Origin: SCRA01 sp035533275
GTDB taxonomy: Bacteria > Vulcanimicrobiota > Vulcanimicrobiia > Vulcanimicrobiales > SCRA01
DNA length: 64,000 nt
Reading direction: 5' to 3'
NCBI GenBank assembly: GCA_035533275.1
Contig: DATLUD010000058.1
Location: forward strand, 1 to 64,000
A program made the position numbers and the translations under genes. The notes under the pieces are model-generated. The model was not told the DNA's origin and did no database searches. It was given only the letters and a program-made list of their open reading frames with translations. Positions 9,251 to 18,720 of the stretch are shown in pieces. How positions within the stretch are numbered: the stretch's first letter is position 1; every line of letters starts with the position of its first letter.

Positions 9251-9916
9251 ATGGAGAAGGTTCTGGTCGTCGAAGACGACCTCGATATCGCGCGCATCCT
9301 GCAATTGGAGCTGCAGCGCGCCGGCTACGACGTGGACGTGGTTCGAGACGGCAAGGCGGCCGCGACGTACGATGTGAGCAACCTCTCGCTCGTCGTGCTC
9401 GACCTCCTGTTGCCGGGGATGGACGGCGTGGACGTTTGCCGCGCCATCCGCGAGCGCAGCGCGGTGCCGATCCTGATGCTGACGGCGCGGGACACCACGC
9501 GCGACACGGTGGTCGGCTTGGACGCGGGGGCCACCGACTACCTGACCAAGCCCTTCGAGATCGAAGAGCTGCTGGCTCGCGTGCGCGCGCACATCCGAAC
9601 CAACCAGACGCGGCAGCGCACGCTCGTGGCGGGCGAGGTGACGCTCTACCGCGACGCTCACGAGGTGGAGGTCGGGGGGAGCCTGCTCGACCTCACGGCC
9701 ACGGAGTTCCGGCTGCTGGAGCACTTCCTGCTCAACCCCAACAAAGTCTTCACGCGCGATGCGCTCATGAATGCCGTCTGGGGCACCGATTTCGTCGGTG
9801 AGTCGAACGTCGTCGACGTTCACGTCGGACATCTGCGGCGCAAGCTGCGCGAGGCCGGCGCCTCCGAGAACATGATTCGCACCGTGCGCGGCGTCGGGTA
9901 CATCCTGCGTACGTGA
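9251..9916 (+). CDS. OmpR-family response regulator
   Basis: A 221-residue transcription factor. The receiver domain (about 1-118) has the acidic pair in VVEDD, the phospho-acceptor D51 in VVLDLLLPGMDG, T78 and K100 in YLTKPF. A winged-helix DNA-binding domain follows (about 125-221), with LTATEFRLLEHFLLNPN and the terminal hairpin TVRGVGYILRT. I preferred ATG 9251 to the longer GTG at 9224 because GGGAG lies 5 bases upstream and the family begins at MEKVLVVEDD. The stop overlaps the GTG of the kinase by 4 bases, so the pair is translationally coupled. Confidence 0.92.
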   Translation: MEKVLVVEDDLDIARILQLELQRAGYDVDVVRDGKAAATYDVSNLSLVVLDLLLPGMDGVDVCRAIRERSAVPILMLTARDTTRDTVVGLDAGATDYLTKPFEIEELLARVRAHIRTNQTRQRTLVAGEVTLYRDAHEVEVGGSLLDLTATEFRLLEHFLLNPNKVFTRDALMNAVWGTDFVGESNVVDVHVGHLRRKLREAGASENMIRTVRGVGYILRT

Positions 9917-11292
9917 GCCTGCGCCTGCGCGTCGCTCTCTCGTTCGCGGCGCTGATCTTGGCGCTCTTGCTCGCGGTGTTCGCCTCCAGTCTCTCCTCGC
10001 TGCGCCACGCCTTCGATCAGGAGCTGGAGGCCGAGGTGACGCGCCTGGCGGAGCGGGTGATCCAAGGCGCGAGCGGCGCCGGATTCCCCTTCACGATCGC
10101 CCCCGCGCTGCTGGTTCCCCAAGTGCTCGACACCTATGCCTCGCCGGGCACGTTCGTCCGCGTGCTCGACGCGCAGGGACAGGTGATCGCCTCGAGCTCC
10201 GGCGTCGGCGGCTACGGTGCCCCCGACCGCGTGGTCTGGCAGCGGGGAGACTACGCCCGCATGGTCTATCAGGGCGAGCCGTTCATGGTGTATCGCCGGC
10301 GGCTGCTCATCCCCGGCGTGCGCCCGTACGCGATCCTGGAGGTCGGCCACGAGACGCGCAGCTTCGATCGCTTGCTCGGGGCGCTCACCTGGCGGGTGGG
10401 CATCGTCTTCGCGTTGGGCGTCGTGAGCACGTTCATCGCGGCGTGGTTTCTCGCGCAGGCGCTGCTGGCTCCGCTCGAGCGGATGACGCGGGCGGCGGAG
10501 AGCGTCGACCCCGGCTCGCTCGGGCAGCGGCTAGGCTGGAGCGGGCGGAGCGACGAGGTGGGGCGCCTGGCTGCCGCCTTCGACGCCATGCTCGACCGCC
10601 TGGCGCTGGCCTTCGAGCGCGAGCGCCGCTTCGTGGCCGATGCCTCGCACGAGATGAAGACGCCGTTGGCGGCCATCTCGGGCAACGCTCAGCTCCTGGC
10701 GCGCTGGGGAGACGAGGCCCCGGACCAGGTGCGCCGCGACTCGCTGCTGGCGATCGTGCGGCGCGCGCGCGAGATGGATCGCATGCTGCGCGAGATGTTG
10801 GCGCTCTCCCGCGCGGAGAGCGAGGCGGTCACCCTTCGCCCGTGCAACTTGGCCGCCGTGGTGCGAGCCGCCGCGGCCACCTGGGAGGAGCAGGCGCGCG
10901 AGCGCGGGATCGCTCTGGAGGTGAGCGTGCCGGAGCGGCCCGTGGAGGTGCAGGGAGAGCCCGACCTCTTGGGCGTGGCGCTCTCGAACCTCATCGGTAA
11001 CGCCGTCAAGTTCACGCCGCCGCAAGGGAAGATCGACGTTCGCGTGCGCGGCACGGAGCGCCGGGCGACGGTTGAGGTCTCGGACACGGGTGTCGGAATC
11101 GCGCCCGACGATCTGCCGCACGTCTTCGAGCGCTTCTACCGCGGGCGAGCCGAACGGCAGGTGCCCGGTAGCGGCGTGGGCCTGGCCATCGTGCAGAGCG
11201 TGGCCAAGGCGCACCATGGGGCCGTCTCCGTCGAGAGCGTGCTCGGCGCCGGCAGCACGTTCACGCTCGAGTTGCCGCTGTCCGAAACTTAA
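9913..11292 (+). CDS. Membrane sensor histidine kinase
   Basis: A 459-residue class I kinase. A membrane helix (about 8-30), a periplasmic sensor of about 130 residues and a second membrane helix (about 160-185) are followed by HAMP (about 185-235). The HisKA domain carries phospho-acceptor H246 in FVADASHEMKTPL. The ATP-binding domain has the N box LSNLIGNAVKFTPP, the G1 box DTGVGIAPDDLPHVFERFYR and the G2 box GSGVGLAIV. The start is GTG within GTGA, overlapping the regulator stop. It is paralogous to the kinase at 33-34.4 kb; both share the FERERRF/FARERRF lead into the H box. The signal is unknown. Confidence 0.92.
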   Translation: MSLRLRVALSFAALILALLLAVFASSLSSLRHAFDQELEAEVTRLAERVIQGASGAGFPFTIAPALLVPQVLDTYASPGTFVRVLDAQGQVIASSSGVGGYGAPDRVVWQRGDYARMVYQGEPFMVYRRRLLIPGVRPYAILEVGHETRSFDRLLGALTWRVGIVFALGVVSTFIAAWFLAQALLAPLERMTRAAESVDPGSLGQRLGWSGRSDEVGRLAAAFDAMLDRLALAFERERRFVADASHEMKTPLAAISGNAQLLARWGDEAPDQVRRDSLLAIVRRAREMDRMLREMLALSRAESEAVTLRPCNLAAVVRAAAATWEEQARERGIALEVSVPERPVEVQGEPDLLGVALSNLIGNAVKFTPPQGKIDVRVRGTERRATVEVSDTGVGIAPDDLPHVFERFYRGRAERQVPGSGVGLAIVQSVAKAHHGAVSVESVLGAGSTFTLELPLSET

Positions 11293-11363
11293 CCTTCGGA
11301 GTCGCCGAAACTTAACGCGTCCCGCGGGGGGTCGGCCGCGTCCGGGTAGTATGCCTTAGACCG

Positions 11364-12866
11364 ATGGCTACGCGGACGCGCTTGCGCTGGATCACGCTGA
11401 CTTCTCTGCTGTTCGTCGTCCCGATCGTGTTGGCGGCGGCGGCGCTGCTGTGGAGTGTGCGCGACGCGTCCGCGACCGCGCTGCGCGAGCGCGAGGGGAT
11501 CCATCGCATCGAGCGGCTGCAGGCCGTCGTGCTCTCGCTCATGGACGCGCGGGGACGCGCGGCGATCGATCGCGCGATGGCCGCGGTGCAACGGGACGAG
11601 CGGAGGAGGCCCTTGGCATGCGTTGCCTGGAGAGAGGCGCAACGGGCATGGGCGGCGTCGCGAAACGCGGACGACCCTCGCATCTACGACGCGCTCGACC
11701 ATGCGATGCGGTGCGTCTCCGATGCCTCGCGGCTGACGTACGACGCGGCCGTCCCGGGAGTCGATCTTGCCGACGCGGTGGCCTACCGGATGCCCGGCGC
11801 CGTGGAGATGCTGGGTCGCGCGAACGTGCTCGTGGCCCGTGCGCACCGGCGCCGAACCCTCACGCTCGACGAGCGGCTCCGGATGACGGCACTGCGCGTG
11901 GAGGCGGCCTCCCTGCTGAACTTCGCCTTTGCCGACCTCGACCAGGCGGCGCGCATCGATCCGGGCGTGGCGCGGGCCGTGGGCGGCGACGCGGCGGACG
12001 CGCGGCGGGCCGCGCGCGAGGTCGACGCGGCCTTGGCCTCGCTCGCTCGCGATCCGTACCCGACGCCGGCGAGCTTTGCCCGCGCGCAGCGCGCGGACGG
12101 CGACGCGGAGGCGCGATTGGTGCGCCTGTGGCGCGCCATGCCCCCGGCGGCCGCAGGACTCTTGGACCAGCGGCTGGCCTTCCTGAGGTTTCGCGCCGAG
12201 CTCATCCTGTGGTTGGCCGCGGCGTTGTTCCTGTTGAGCGTGGGGATCGGCGCCGCCGTCGACGCGACGCAGAACACCCGTCAACGCGCGCAGGTTGCCG
12301 CGCTCCAGCATCAAGCCATGCATGACCATCTGACGGGACTGCTCAATCGCCGCGCGATGACGGAGGCCCTCGAAGCGATGGTCGAGCATCCTGAGAAGGG
12401 GAGGCGGCACGTGCTGTTGTTCATCGACCTGGACAACTTCAAGCAGATGAACGATACGCTGGGGCACGCCGGCGGCGACGAGATCCTCAAGACCATCGCC
12501 GCTCGGCTTTGCGGGTTCTTCCGCGAAGGGGATCTCGTCTGCCGCTATGGGGGCGACGAGTTCGCGGTGGCCGTTGAGATCGCCGGCGACTCCGATCTGG
12601 AGCGTCGCCTCGAGCAATTAGCGGCCTCTCTGCGGGAGCCGATGACGGTAGGTGGACGAGACATCTATATTTCGGCAAGCATCGGCGCCTCGGAGATCAC
12701 CCGGGAGGGGATCTCACTCTCCCACGCGCTGCAGGAGGCCGACCACGCGATGTACGCGGCCAAGGTGCTCGGACGCGACCGGGCCGTGTGGCACGGGAAG
12801 GGCGTGTTCGTGAGCCGGAGAGACGATCAGACTGCCGCTCGCGACCACCTCTCGGGAGCCAAGTAG
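11364..12866 (+). CDS. Diguanylate cyclase with membrane-bound sensor region
   Basis: A 500-residue protein that makes cyclic di-GMP. It has an N-terminal membrane helix (about 8-30), a 240-residue extracytoplasmic helical region and a second membrane helix (about 275-297). The GGDEF domain follows: HDHLTGLLNRRA, FIDLDNFKQMND and the catalytic GGDEF at residues 396-400. An RxxD (REGD) lies exactly five residues before GGDEF, which is an intact product-inhibition I-site. It begins 71 bp after the kinase gene on the same strand and may belong to that operon. The 3' end overlaps the liuE gene by 40 bp. Confidence 0.92.
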   Translation: MATRTRLRWITLTSLLFVVPIVLAAAALLWSVRDASATALREREGIHRIERLQAVVLSLMDARGRAAIDRAMAAVQRDERRRPLACVAWREAQRAWAASRNADDPRIYDALDHAMRCVSDASRLTYDAAVPGVDLADAVAYRMPGAVEMLGRANVLVARAHRRRTLTLDERLRMTALRVEAASLLNFAFADLDQAARIDPGVARAVGGDAADARRAAREVDAALASLARDPYPTPASFARAQRADGDAEARLVRLWRAMPPAAAGLLDQRLAFLRFRAELILWLAAALFLLSVGIGAAVDATQNTRQRAQVAALQHQAMHDHLTGLLNRRAMTEALEAMVEHPEKGRRHVLLFIDLDNFKQMNDTLGHAGGDEILKTIAARLCGFFREGDLVCRYGGDEFAVAVEIAGDSDLERRLEQLAASLREPMTVGGRDIYISASIGASEITREGISLSHALQEADHAMYAAKVLGRDRAVWHGKGVFVSRRDDQTAARDHLSGAK

Positions 12867-13756
12867 ACCTTCGAGGTCGGCGTTCTGCCCAGCGCGCCGC
12901 TGATGTAACGCGTGGCCTCGCGCACCTTGTGGAGATCGACGCCGGTCTCGATGCCCATGCCGTGCACCAAGTAGAGCAGATCCTCCGTGGCGAGGTTGCC
13001 CGAAGCCCCGGGGGCGTAGGGGCAGCCGCCGAGTCCGCCGCTGGAGGAGTCGAACGTGGCGATGCCTTGCTGCAGCGCCGCCGTCACGTTGGCCAGCGCG
13101 GTGCCGCGCGTGTCGTGGAAGTGCATCGCCAACCGATCGAGTGGAGCCACCGCGCGCAACGCCTCGACCACGTCGAAGACCTGGTTGGGCGTGGCCACGC
13201 CGATCGTGTCGCCGATGGAGATCTCCTGGCAGCCCATCTCCACGAGGCGTCCCGCGACCGCGGCGACCTTCTCAGGCCCGACGGGCCCCTCGTAGGGGCA
13301 GCCGAAGCAGGTGGAGACGTAACCGCGCACCCACATGCCTTCCGCGAGCGCCTCGCGGACGATCGGCGCGAACACGGCGATCGACTCGTCGATCGTCATG
13401 TTGATGTTGTGCTTGGTGAACGACTCCGAAGCGGCGGTGAAGACGGCGATCGCGCGGACGCCGGCCTCGCGAGCGCGTGCGAAGCCCTTGGCGTTGGGTA
13501 CGAGCACCGGGTAGAGGACGCCGGGGCGCTTGGCGATCCCCGTGAAGACCTCGAAGGCATCCGCGAGTTGCGGCACGGCCTTGGGGCTCACGAACGACGT
13601 CGCCTCGATGACGGGAAGCCCCGTTTCCGAGAGGAGGTCGATGTAGTGGATCTTGACGGCGGCATCGACCGCTTGGGCTTCGTTCTGCAGGCCGTCGCGG
13701 GGGCCCATCTCGCAGACTCTGACGCGGCCCGGCAGGCCCGCCATGACGCTGTGCAT
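12827..13756 (-). CDS. liuE: Hydroxymethylglutaryl-CoA lyase
   Basis: A 309-residue TIM-barrel enzyme that cleaves 3-hydroxy-3-methylglutaryl-CoA to acetyl-CoA and acetoacetate, the last step of leucine breakdown. It has the family opening VCEMGPRDGLQNE, metal ligands in AMHFHDTRG, and the cysteine loop SGGLGGCPYAPGASGN that carries the catalytic Cys. I chose ATG 13756 because GAAGGTGG lies about 6 bases upstream. A GTG at 13786 that overlaps the liuD stop by 4 bases is the alternative. It is third in the operon liuC-liuD-liuE. Confidence 0.9.
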   Translation of the reverse strand: MHSVMAGLPGRVRVCEMGPRDGLQNEAQAVDAAVKIHYIDLLSETGLPVIEATSFVSPKAVPQLADAFEVFTGIAKRPGVLYPVLVPNAKGFARAREAGVRAIAVFTAASESFTKHNINMTIDESIAVFAPIVREALAEGMWVRGYVSTCFGCPYEGPVGPEKVAAVAGRLVEMGCQEISIGDTIGVATPNQVFDVVEALRAVAPLDRLAMHFHDTRGTALANVTAALQQGIATFDSSSGGLGGCPYAPGASGNLATEDLLYLVHGMGIETGVDLHKVREATRYISGALGRTPTSKVYLAPERWSRAAV

Positions 13757-13782
13757 GAGGCCACCTTCGACGGCGCGCCGGT

Positions 13783-15726
13783 TCACTCCGGCTCCAGCTC
13801 CACGAGCGGAGTCCCCGCAGTCACCAGCTCCCCCTCGCGCACGCGCACCGCGACCACTCTCGCCGCCCCGGGCGCCTCGATGCGGTGCTCCATCTTCATG
13901 GCCTCGAGCACGACCAGCAGATCGCGCTCACCGACGCTGGACCCGGGCGTCGCGGCAACCTGGAGGATCTTGCCGGGCATCGGCGCGCGCAGGGTCTGGC
14001 GACCCTCGCCCGCGGCGGCCCCGGCGTGGCCGAGATCGGCCACCGAGGGCGGCGGGGCGAACGTGAAGTCGTAGGTCCGGCCTTCCAGCGCGAGCGTGAC
14101 GCCGTCGTCGTCGACGCAGCCGCGCACGGCGAGGCGCGCCTCGCCGTGACGCACCTCGAGCGCGTCACCGGAGCGCGCGATTTCGAGCGAACCCTCCAAA
14201 TCGCCGTGGGCGCGCCAGCCAACGCCGTCGCGGTCGAACGTCACGCGATAGGCGCGCTCGTCGTGGAGGAGCGCCACGGGCACGCCCACCGCGGCGATCC
14301 GGAAGGGGGGTCGCTGGTCGAGAACCAGCGCCGCTGCCGCCGCCAGCGCGTCGGGCGGCAGGGCGGCCGCGGCGAACCGCGACGGGTCGAGTCGCTCTTC
14401 GAGAAAGCGCGTGGTGGTGCGTCCGGCGCGGAACCACTCGTCGCGGACCAGCCAGCGCAGGAACGGGAGGTTGGTCTTCACGCCGGCCACGTGCACGTCG
14501 TCCAAGGCGGCGGTCAACCGCGCGATCGCGGCGTCGCGGTCGGGGCCCCAGACGATCAGCTTCGCCAGCATGGGGTCGTAGTAGATCGAGACCTCGCTGC
14601 CCTCCGTAACGCCCGCATCGACGCGGATGCCCGGTCCTTGCGGCATCTCCCAGCGCGCGAGCGTGCCGGTGGCGGGCAGGAAGCCCGCCGAGGGGTCCTC
14701 CGCGTAGAGGCGCACCTCGATCGCGTGGCCGCGTGGAGCGATCCGGTCCTGCGCGAGGGGAAGGCGCTCGCCGTTGGCCACGGCCACCTGGAGGTGGACC
14801 ATATCCACGCCGTAGGCGAGCTCCGTCACGGGATGCTCCACCTGCAGGCGCGCGTTCATCTCCAGGAAGTAGTAGCGCCCGTCCTCGTCGAGCATGAACT
14901 CGACGGTGCCGGCGTTGGTGTATCCGGCGGACTCGGCGGCGGCCACGGCGCTGCGCCCCATCTCGCCGCGCAAAGCGGAAGTCAGCACGGGGCTGGGCGA
15001 CTCTTCGAGCACTTTTTGATGACGCCGTTGGATCGAGCACTCGCGCTCGCCCAAGTGCACCGTGGTGCCGTGCAGGTCGCCGACGATCTGCAGCTCGATG
15101 TGGCGGGGATTGAGCAGATAGCGCTCCAGCAGCACCGCGTCGTCGCCGAAGGCCGCCAAGGCCTCGCGCTTGGCGGCGTCGAGCGCTTCGTCGAAGCGCG
15201 TCAGGTCGTCCACCACGCGCATGCCGCGGCCGCCTCCGCCGGCGCTGGCCTTGATGAGCAGCGGCGTGCCGATCGTCTGCGCCTCCGCGAGCAGACGCGC
15301 GGGCGACTGATCGTCGCCGTCGTAGCCGGGAAGCACGGGAACGCCCCGCGCGCGCACCAGGCGCTTCGCCTCGATCTTCGAGCCCATCGTGCGCATCGCC
15401 GCTGGCGAGGGTCCCACGAAGGTCATCCCGGCGTCGATCACCGCTTGCGCGAACTCCGGGCGCTCGCTGAGGAAGCCGTAGCCGGGGTGGACGGCGTCGG
15501 CTCGCAGCGCGCGCCCCGCGGCCACGATCGCCTCGACGTTCAGGTACGACGCCGCGGCGGGGGCGGGGCCCACGCAGAGCGCGTCGTCGACGAAGCGCAG
15601 GTGGTAGGCTGCGGCATCCGCCTCGCTGTAGATGCCCAGCGGCACGATGCCAAGCTCCCGAGCCGCGCGCGCCACGCGCACGGCGATCTCGCCCCGGTTG
15701 GCGATGAGCAGGCGCCGCACGCTCAT
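13783..15726 (-). CDS. liuD: Biotin carboxylase/biotin carrier subunit, probably methylcrotonyl-CoA carboxylase alpha
   Basis: A 647-residue alpha subunit of an acyl-CoA carboxylase. The biotin carboxylase ATP-grasp domain (about 1-445) has ASAGGGGRGMRVV, HIELQIVGD, GERECSIQRRHQK and FLEMNARLQVEHPVTE. A linker leads to the biotinyl domain with EAMKMEH, whose lysine is K611. Family members use methylcrotonyl-, propionyl- or geranyl-CoA. The neighbours liuC and liuE make methylcrotonyl-CoA the likely substrate. The start is ATG 15726, sharing ATGA with the liuC stop, so translation is coupled. The matching beta subunit is not here but at 27.2-28.8 kb. Confidence 0.9.
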   Translation of the reverse strand: MSVRRLLIANRGEIAVRVARAARELGIVPLGIYSEADAAAYHLRFVDDALCVGPAPAAASYLNVEAIVAAGRALRADAVHPGYGFLSERPEFAQAVIDAGMTFVGPSPAAMRTMGSKIEAKRLVRARGVPVLPGYDGDDQSPARLLAEAQTIGTPLLIKASAGGGGRGMRVVDDLTRFDEALDAAKREALAAFGDDAVLLERYLLNPRHIELQIVGDLHGTTVHLGERECSIQRRHQKVLEESPSPVLTSALRGEMGRSAVAAAESAGYTNAGTVEFMLDEDGRYYFLEMNARLQVEHPVTELAYGVDMVHLQVAVANGERLPLAQDRIAPRGHAIEVRLYAEDPSAGFLPATGTLARWEMPQGPGIRVDAGVTEGSEVSIYYDPMLAKLIVWGPDRDAAIARLTAALDDVHVAGVKTNLPFLRWLVRDEWFRAGRTTTRFLEERLDPSRFAAAALPPDALAAAAALVLDQRPPFRIAAVGVPVALLHDERAYRVTFDRDGVGWRAHGDLEGSLEIARSGDALEVRHGEARLAVRGCVDDDGVTLALEGRTYDFTFAPPPSVADLGHAGAAAGEGRQTLRAPMPGKILQVAATPGSSVGERDLLVVLEAMKMEHRIEAPGAARVVAVRVREGELVTAGTPLVELEPE

Positions 15727-16508
15727 TGATGCACCCACGCGGCCTTGCGCTTGTCGAGGAAGGCGCGGATGCCCTCCTGCCCCTCCTCCGAGACGCGCTG
15801 CGCGGCGATGCGGCGCGCCGTCAGCTCGCGTGAGGCGTCGTAGTCGAGGGCGAGAACCTCCTCGATCATGCGCTTGGCCACGGAGGCGGCGCGCGGCCCG
15901 GCGCTCCGCAGCTCACCGAGCATGCGGTCGACGGCCAGGTCGAGCTCGTCCGCGTCGGCGCAATGGTGCACCAGGCCGATCGCCATGGCGCGCTCCACGC
16001 CGAAGCGCTCTCCCGTGAGGAAGAGGGCGCGCGCCTGCGACGCCCCGATCTTGGCGATCGCGAACGGCGAGATGACGGCGGGCAGAATGCCGAGCTTCAC
16101 CTCCGTGAAGCCGAAGACCGCGTCGCTGGCCGAGACGACGATGTCGCAGACGGCGCAGAGGCCCACGCCGCCGCCCAGCGCCGCGCCGTGGACGCGCGCG
16201 ACGGTGGGCTTCGGGCAGCGGTCGATGGTGCGGAACATGTCGCTCATGGCGAGCGCGTCCGCGACGTTCTCCTCCTCGCTGCACTCCAGCGCGGCGCGCA
16301 TCCAGTTGAGGTCGGCGCCGCCCGAGAACGTCTTCCCTTCACCGGAGAGCACGACGGCGTGCACCGCCGGGTCGGCCCCCACGCGCGCGAACGCGTCGGT
16401 CAGCTCGCGGATCATGTCGGCGTTGAAGGCGTTGCGGACGTCGGGGCGCGCCAGCGTCACGCGCGCCACCCCGTCCCCGGTGGAGAGGCGTAGGTGTTGA
16501 TACAGCAT
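15723..16508 (-). CDS. liuC: Enoyl-CoA hydratase, probably methylglutaconyl-CoA hydratase
   Basis: A 261-residue crotonase-fold enzyme. The oxyanion-hole segments are FSGGADLNWM and VHGAALGGGVGLCAVCD. The ADLNWM form is typical of methylglutaconyl-CoA hydratases rather than short-chain beta-oxidation enzymes, and gene order with liuD and liuE supports this. The catalytic-loop glutamate is in FTEVKLGI; the second position reads ILPAVISP, as in LiuC-type proteins. No Shine-Dalgarno sequence precedes the ATG; instead the ATG closes a strong hairpin (see 16507-16536). Confidence 0.85.
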   Translation of the reverse strand: MLYQHLRLSTGDGVARVTLARPDVRNAFNADMIRELTDAFARVGADPAVHAVVLSGEGKTFSGGADLNWMRAALECSEEENVADALAMSDMFRTIDRCPKPTVARVHGAALGGGVGLCAVCDIVVSASDAVFGFTEVKLGILPAVISPFAIAKIGASQARALFLTGERFGVERAMAIGLVHHCADADELDLAVDRMLGELRSAGPRAASVAKRMIEEVLALDYDASRELTARRIAAQRVSEEGQEGIRAFLDKRKAAWVHQ

Positions 16509-16536
16509 CGCCGGGGCGCGTTCTGCCCCCGGCGAT
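16507..16536 (-). promoter_or_regulatory. Hairpin enclosing the liuC start codon
   Basis: ATCGCCGGGG (16507-16516) pairs perfectly with CCCCGGCGAT (16527-16536) across a 10-base loop. Read on the minus strand, the 3' arm contains the first two bases of the liuC ATG, so the start codon is buried in the stem. No Shine-Dalgarno sequence lies in the usual window; the nearest G-run (GGGGGCAG) is inside the hairpin. It could control entry into the leucine operon. Confidence 0.45.
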
Positions 16537-16836
16537 TCCCTTCCCCTCTGCGTGTTGCCCCCGGACGGAGGCTCGCCGTTCCCCCCAAAGACGAGTCCCG
16601 TCCGGGCGCCTCATCGGCTCCACGCGCCATCGCGCCGGTGCCTAGCTCCGACTCTACGCCCTCGAGCGTTGAGCCGGCGTTCTATCTCGCCGGCGCCGGC
16701 AAGGGCCGTCTCGCCATCCGCCGTCGGGCGCGTGGGACCTCCGGTCCGGGCCTGGCCCGCTGCGCGTGGCGCGAGAGGCACCCCACCAGCGGAGGCGAAA
16801 CGAAACGGCAACGCTCGCCGCCTTAGGATGCCGTCG
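16537..16836. other. Gene-free divergent region rich in hairpins
   Basis: The region lies between the divergent starts of liuC and the first BTAD regulator. I see no credible short gene. It holds two further stems: CCCGGACGG (16560-16568) with CCGTCCGGG (16598-16606), and GCCGGCG (16673-16679) with CGCCGGC (16688-16694). Both genes must draw their promoters from here, but no clear -35/-10 pair stands out. Confidence 0.5.
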
Positions 16837-18720
16837 ATGGACGTTCGGCTCGAGTTTCGCGCGCTTGGAGGCTTCACCGTCCGTTGGAGCGGTCGCGAGA
16901 TCCCCGCGGACGCGTGGGTCCGCCGGCGAGCCGCGCGCCTCTTGAAGGCGGTGATCGGAGAGCCTGGGGCGCGCTGCTCCGCCGATCTGCTGGTGGAGCG
17001 CCTCTGGCCGGACTCCTCCCCAGGCGCCGGGCGCACGAACCTGCGCGTCAAGCTGCACGAGATCCGCGCGATCCTGGCCAGCTACGCTCCGCCGGGCGTC
17101 GACGTCGCGGGGCGCCCGCCGCTGCGCTTCGACGGTGGGGTGGTGGCCATCGATCCGTTGTACGGCCCGTGGGTCGATGCGCTCGAGTTCGAGCGCGCGG
17201 CGGTGAGCGCGCTCGACGCGGAGGGGGATCCGCACGAGGCGGCGCTGCAATGCGTCGCCGTCCTGCGGCGCTGGGGCGGCGAGTATCTCCCGGACGAGGA
17301 CGACGATGCCACACGCACGCTGCGCGAACGCTTCGCGCGCCTCCACCGTGCGCTCTACGTGCGCGCCGCGGACGCGTGGCAGCGCACCGGCGAAGAGGAG
17401 CGCGGCATCCAGCTGCTGGAGGAGGCGTTCGACGTCTATCCGCACGACGAACGCATCGCCGGTCTCCTGATCGCGCGCGAGGCCGCACGCGCGCGGAGGC
17501 TGCATGCGCGCGAGCTCTACGAGCGCCATGCGCGCGCGCTGACCGAGCGCACGGGCTTGACCCCTTCGGAGCGCCTCCAACGCCTGGCGGGGGCGGGCGG
17601 CGTGGCGGGAGCCGGTCTCGCCGCGCGCCACGCCGCACCGATCGTGGGGCGAGCGCGGGAGCTCGCCGCCGCCGCTGAGGCGATCGACCGTGCCGTCGAC
17701 GGGAGCGTGCAGACGCTGACCATCTGCGGCGACCCTGGAGTGGGCAAGTCGCGCCTGCTGGCCGAGGTCGAGCGCCTGGCATGCGCCCGGGGCATGCGCG
17801 TGGGGCGCGCTCGCTGCTATCGGGATCCGCGCGCCGAGGATGCCGCGATCGACGCCATGGGCTGCCTCGCGCAGCTCGTGCGGACGATCGATGCCGGTCC
17901 CGCGGGCGAGCGCGCGAACGCCGCGCTCCTCGAGGCGGTCGAGAGCGGCGCTGATCCCGCCGCGCTCTACGCCTCCTTCCGCGGCGCGCTCCGCGCGCTC
18001 TGCGGGGAGCACCCGGTGCTGCTGGCGATCGAGGATGCCCATCTGACGCCGGCGATGGCCGCGCTCCTGCTCAACGCCGGGGACGGGCGCTCGCGCGCGG
18101 AGCCGCTCCTGGTGGCCGCCGCGCTGCGAGCGCCCGTCGACGAGGCGCTGCGCGGGCTCTTGGGCGGCACGGTGCTCGACCTGGATGCCCTCGACCGCGA
18201 CGCGTGCGCCGAAGTTGCCGCCCAGGCGTTCGACCACCCGCCGGCGCCCGAGCTGGCGCAAGCGCTGGTCGACCTTTGGCCGGGCGATCTGGGCGTGATC
18301 GTGGCGGCGGCGCAACACGCGCAGCTCTCGGGCCTGGCGGCGCGCGTGAATCAGCGCTGGGAGCTGGTGCCGGGGACGCCTCCCGCCGCGCTGATTCCGG
18401 AGATCACGCGCCGCATGGTGGTGCGCCGTGTTGCTCAGCTCGAGCCTTTCGCCGACGAGGTCCTCAAGGCGATCGCCTACGCCGGGGCGCGCGCGGACGT
18501 CGGGATCGTCGCCGTGATGGTCGATGGCGACGTCGAGCGGATCAGCGGCGCCGTGGAGCAGTTGGAGCGGATGGGGCTGGCATCCGTCTCGAACGGACAT
18601 GTCGATGCACCGCCCGCGGTTCGCCTGATCTGCGCCGCCGCCGTCTCGATGCGGCGTCAGAGCCTCTTCGTCGAGCGGCTCGCGGATGCGCTGATACGAG
18701 CGTCGGCCGGACCTCGCTGA
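16837..18720 (+). CDS. BTAD-type regulator with AAA ATPase domain, no TPR tail
   Basis: A 627-residue regulator. The N-terminal OmpR-like winged helix (about 1-90; FRALGGFTVRWSGREI, LLVERLWPDSSPGAGRTNLRVKLHEIR) and the bacterial transcriptional activation domain (about 100-250; GEYLPDEDDD) follow the SARP/BTAD order. The AAA domain has Walker A GDPGVGKS starting at residue 298 and Walker B VLLAIEDAH. Unlike its convergent neighbour it ends soon after the ATPase lid and has no TPR array. ATG 16837 (AGGA 8 bases upstream) is preferred to ATG 16828. The 3' end overlaps the neighbour by 64 bp. Confidence 0.85.
   Translation: MDVRLEFRALGGFTVRWSGREIPADAWVRRRAARLLKAVIGEPGARCSADLLVERLWPDSSPGAGRTNLRVKLHEIRAILASYAPPGVDVAGRPPLRFDGGVVAIDPLYGPWVDALEFERAAVSALDAEGDPHEAALQCVAVLRRWGGEYLPDEDDDATRTLRERFARLHRALYVRAADAWQRTGEEERGIQLLEEAFDVYPHDERIAGLLIAREAARARRLHARELYERHARALTERTGLTPSERLQRLAGAGGVAGAGLAARHAAPIVGRARELAAAAEAIDRAVDGSVQTLTICGDPGVGKSRLLAEVERLACARGMRVGRARCYRDPRAEDAAIDAMGCLAQLVRTIDAGPAGERANAALLEAVESGADPAALYASFRGALRALCGEHPVLLAIEDAHLTPAMAALLLNAGDGRSRAEPLLVAAALRAPVDEALRGLLGGTVLDLDALDRDACAEVAAQAFDHPPAPELAQALVDLWPGDLGVIVAAAQHAQLSGLAARVNQRWELVPGTPPAALIPEITRRMVVRRVAQLEPFADEVLKAIAYAGARADVGIVAVMVDGDVERISGAVEQLERMGLASVSNGHVDAPPAVRLICAAAVSMRRQSLFVERLADALIRASAGPR

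Noticed and set aside
16537..16836. A third copy of the inverted-repeat element
   Set aside because: The region has strong stems and a short CTCGCCATCC match, but lacks the CGCAGGAGAGCG and CCCGARTGGG motifs in order.
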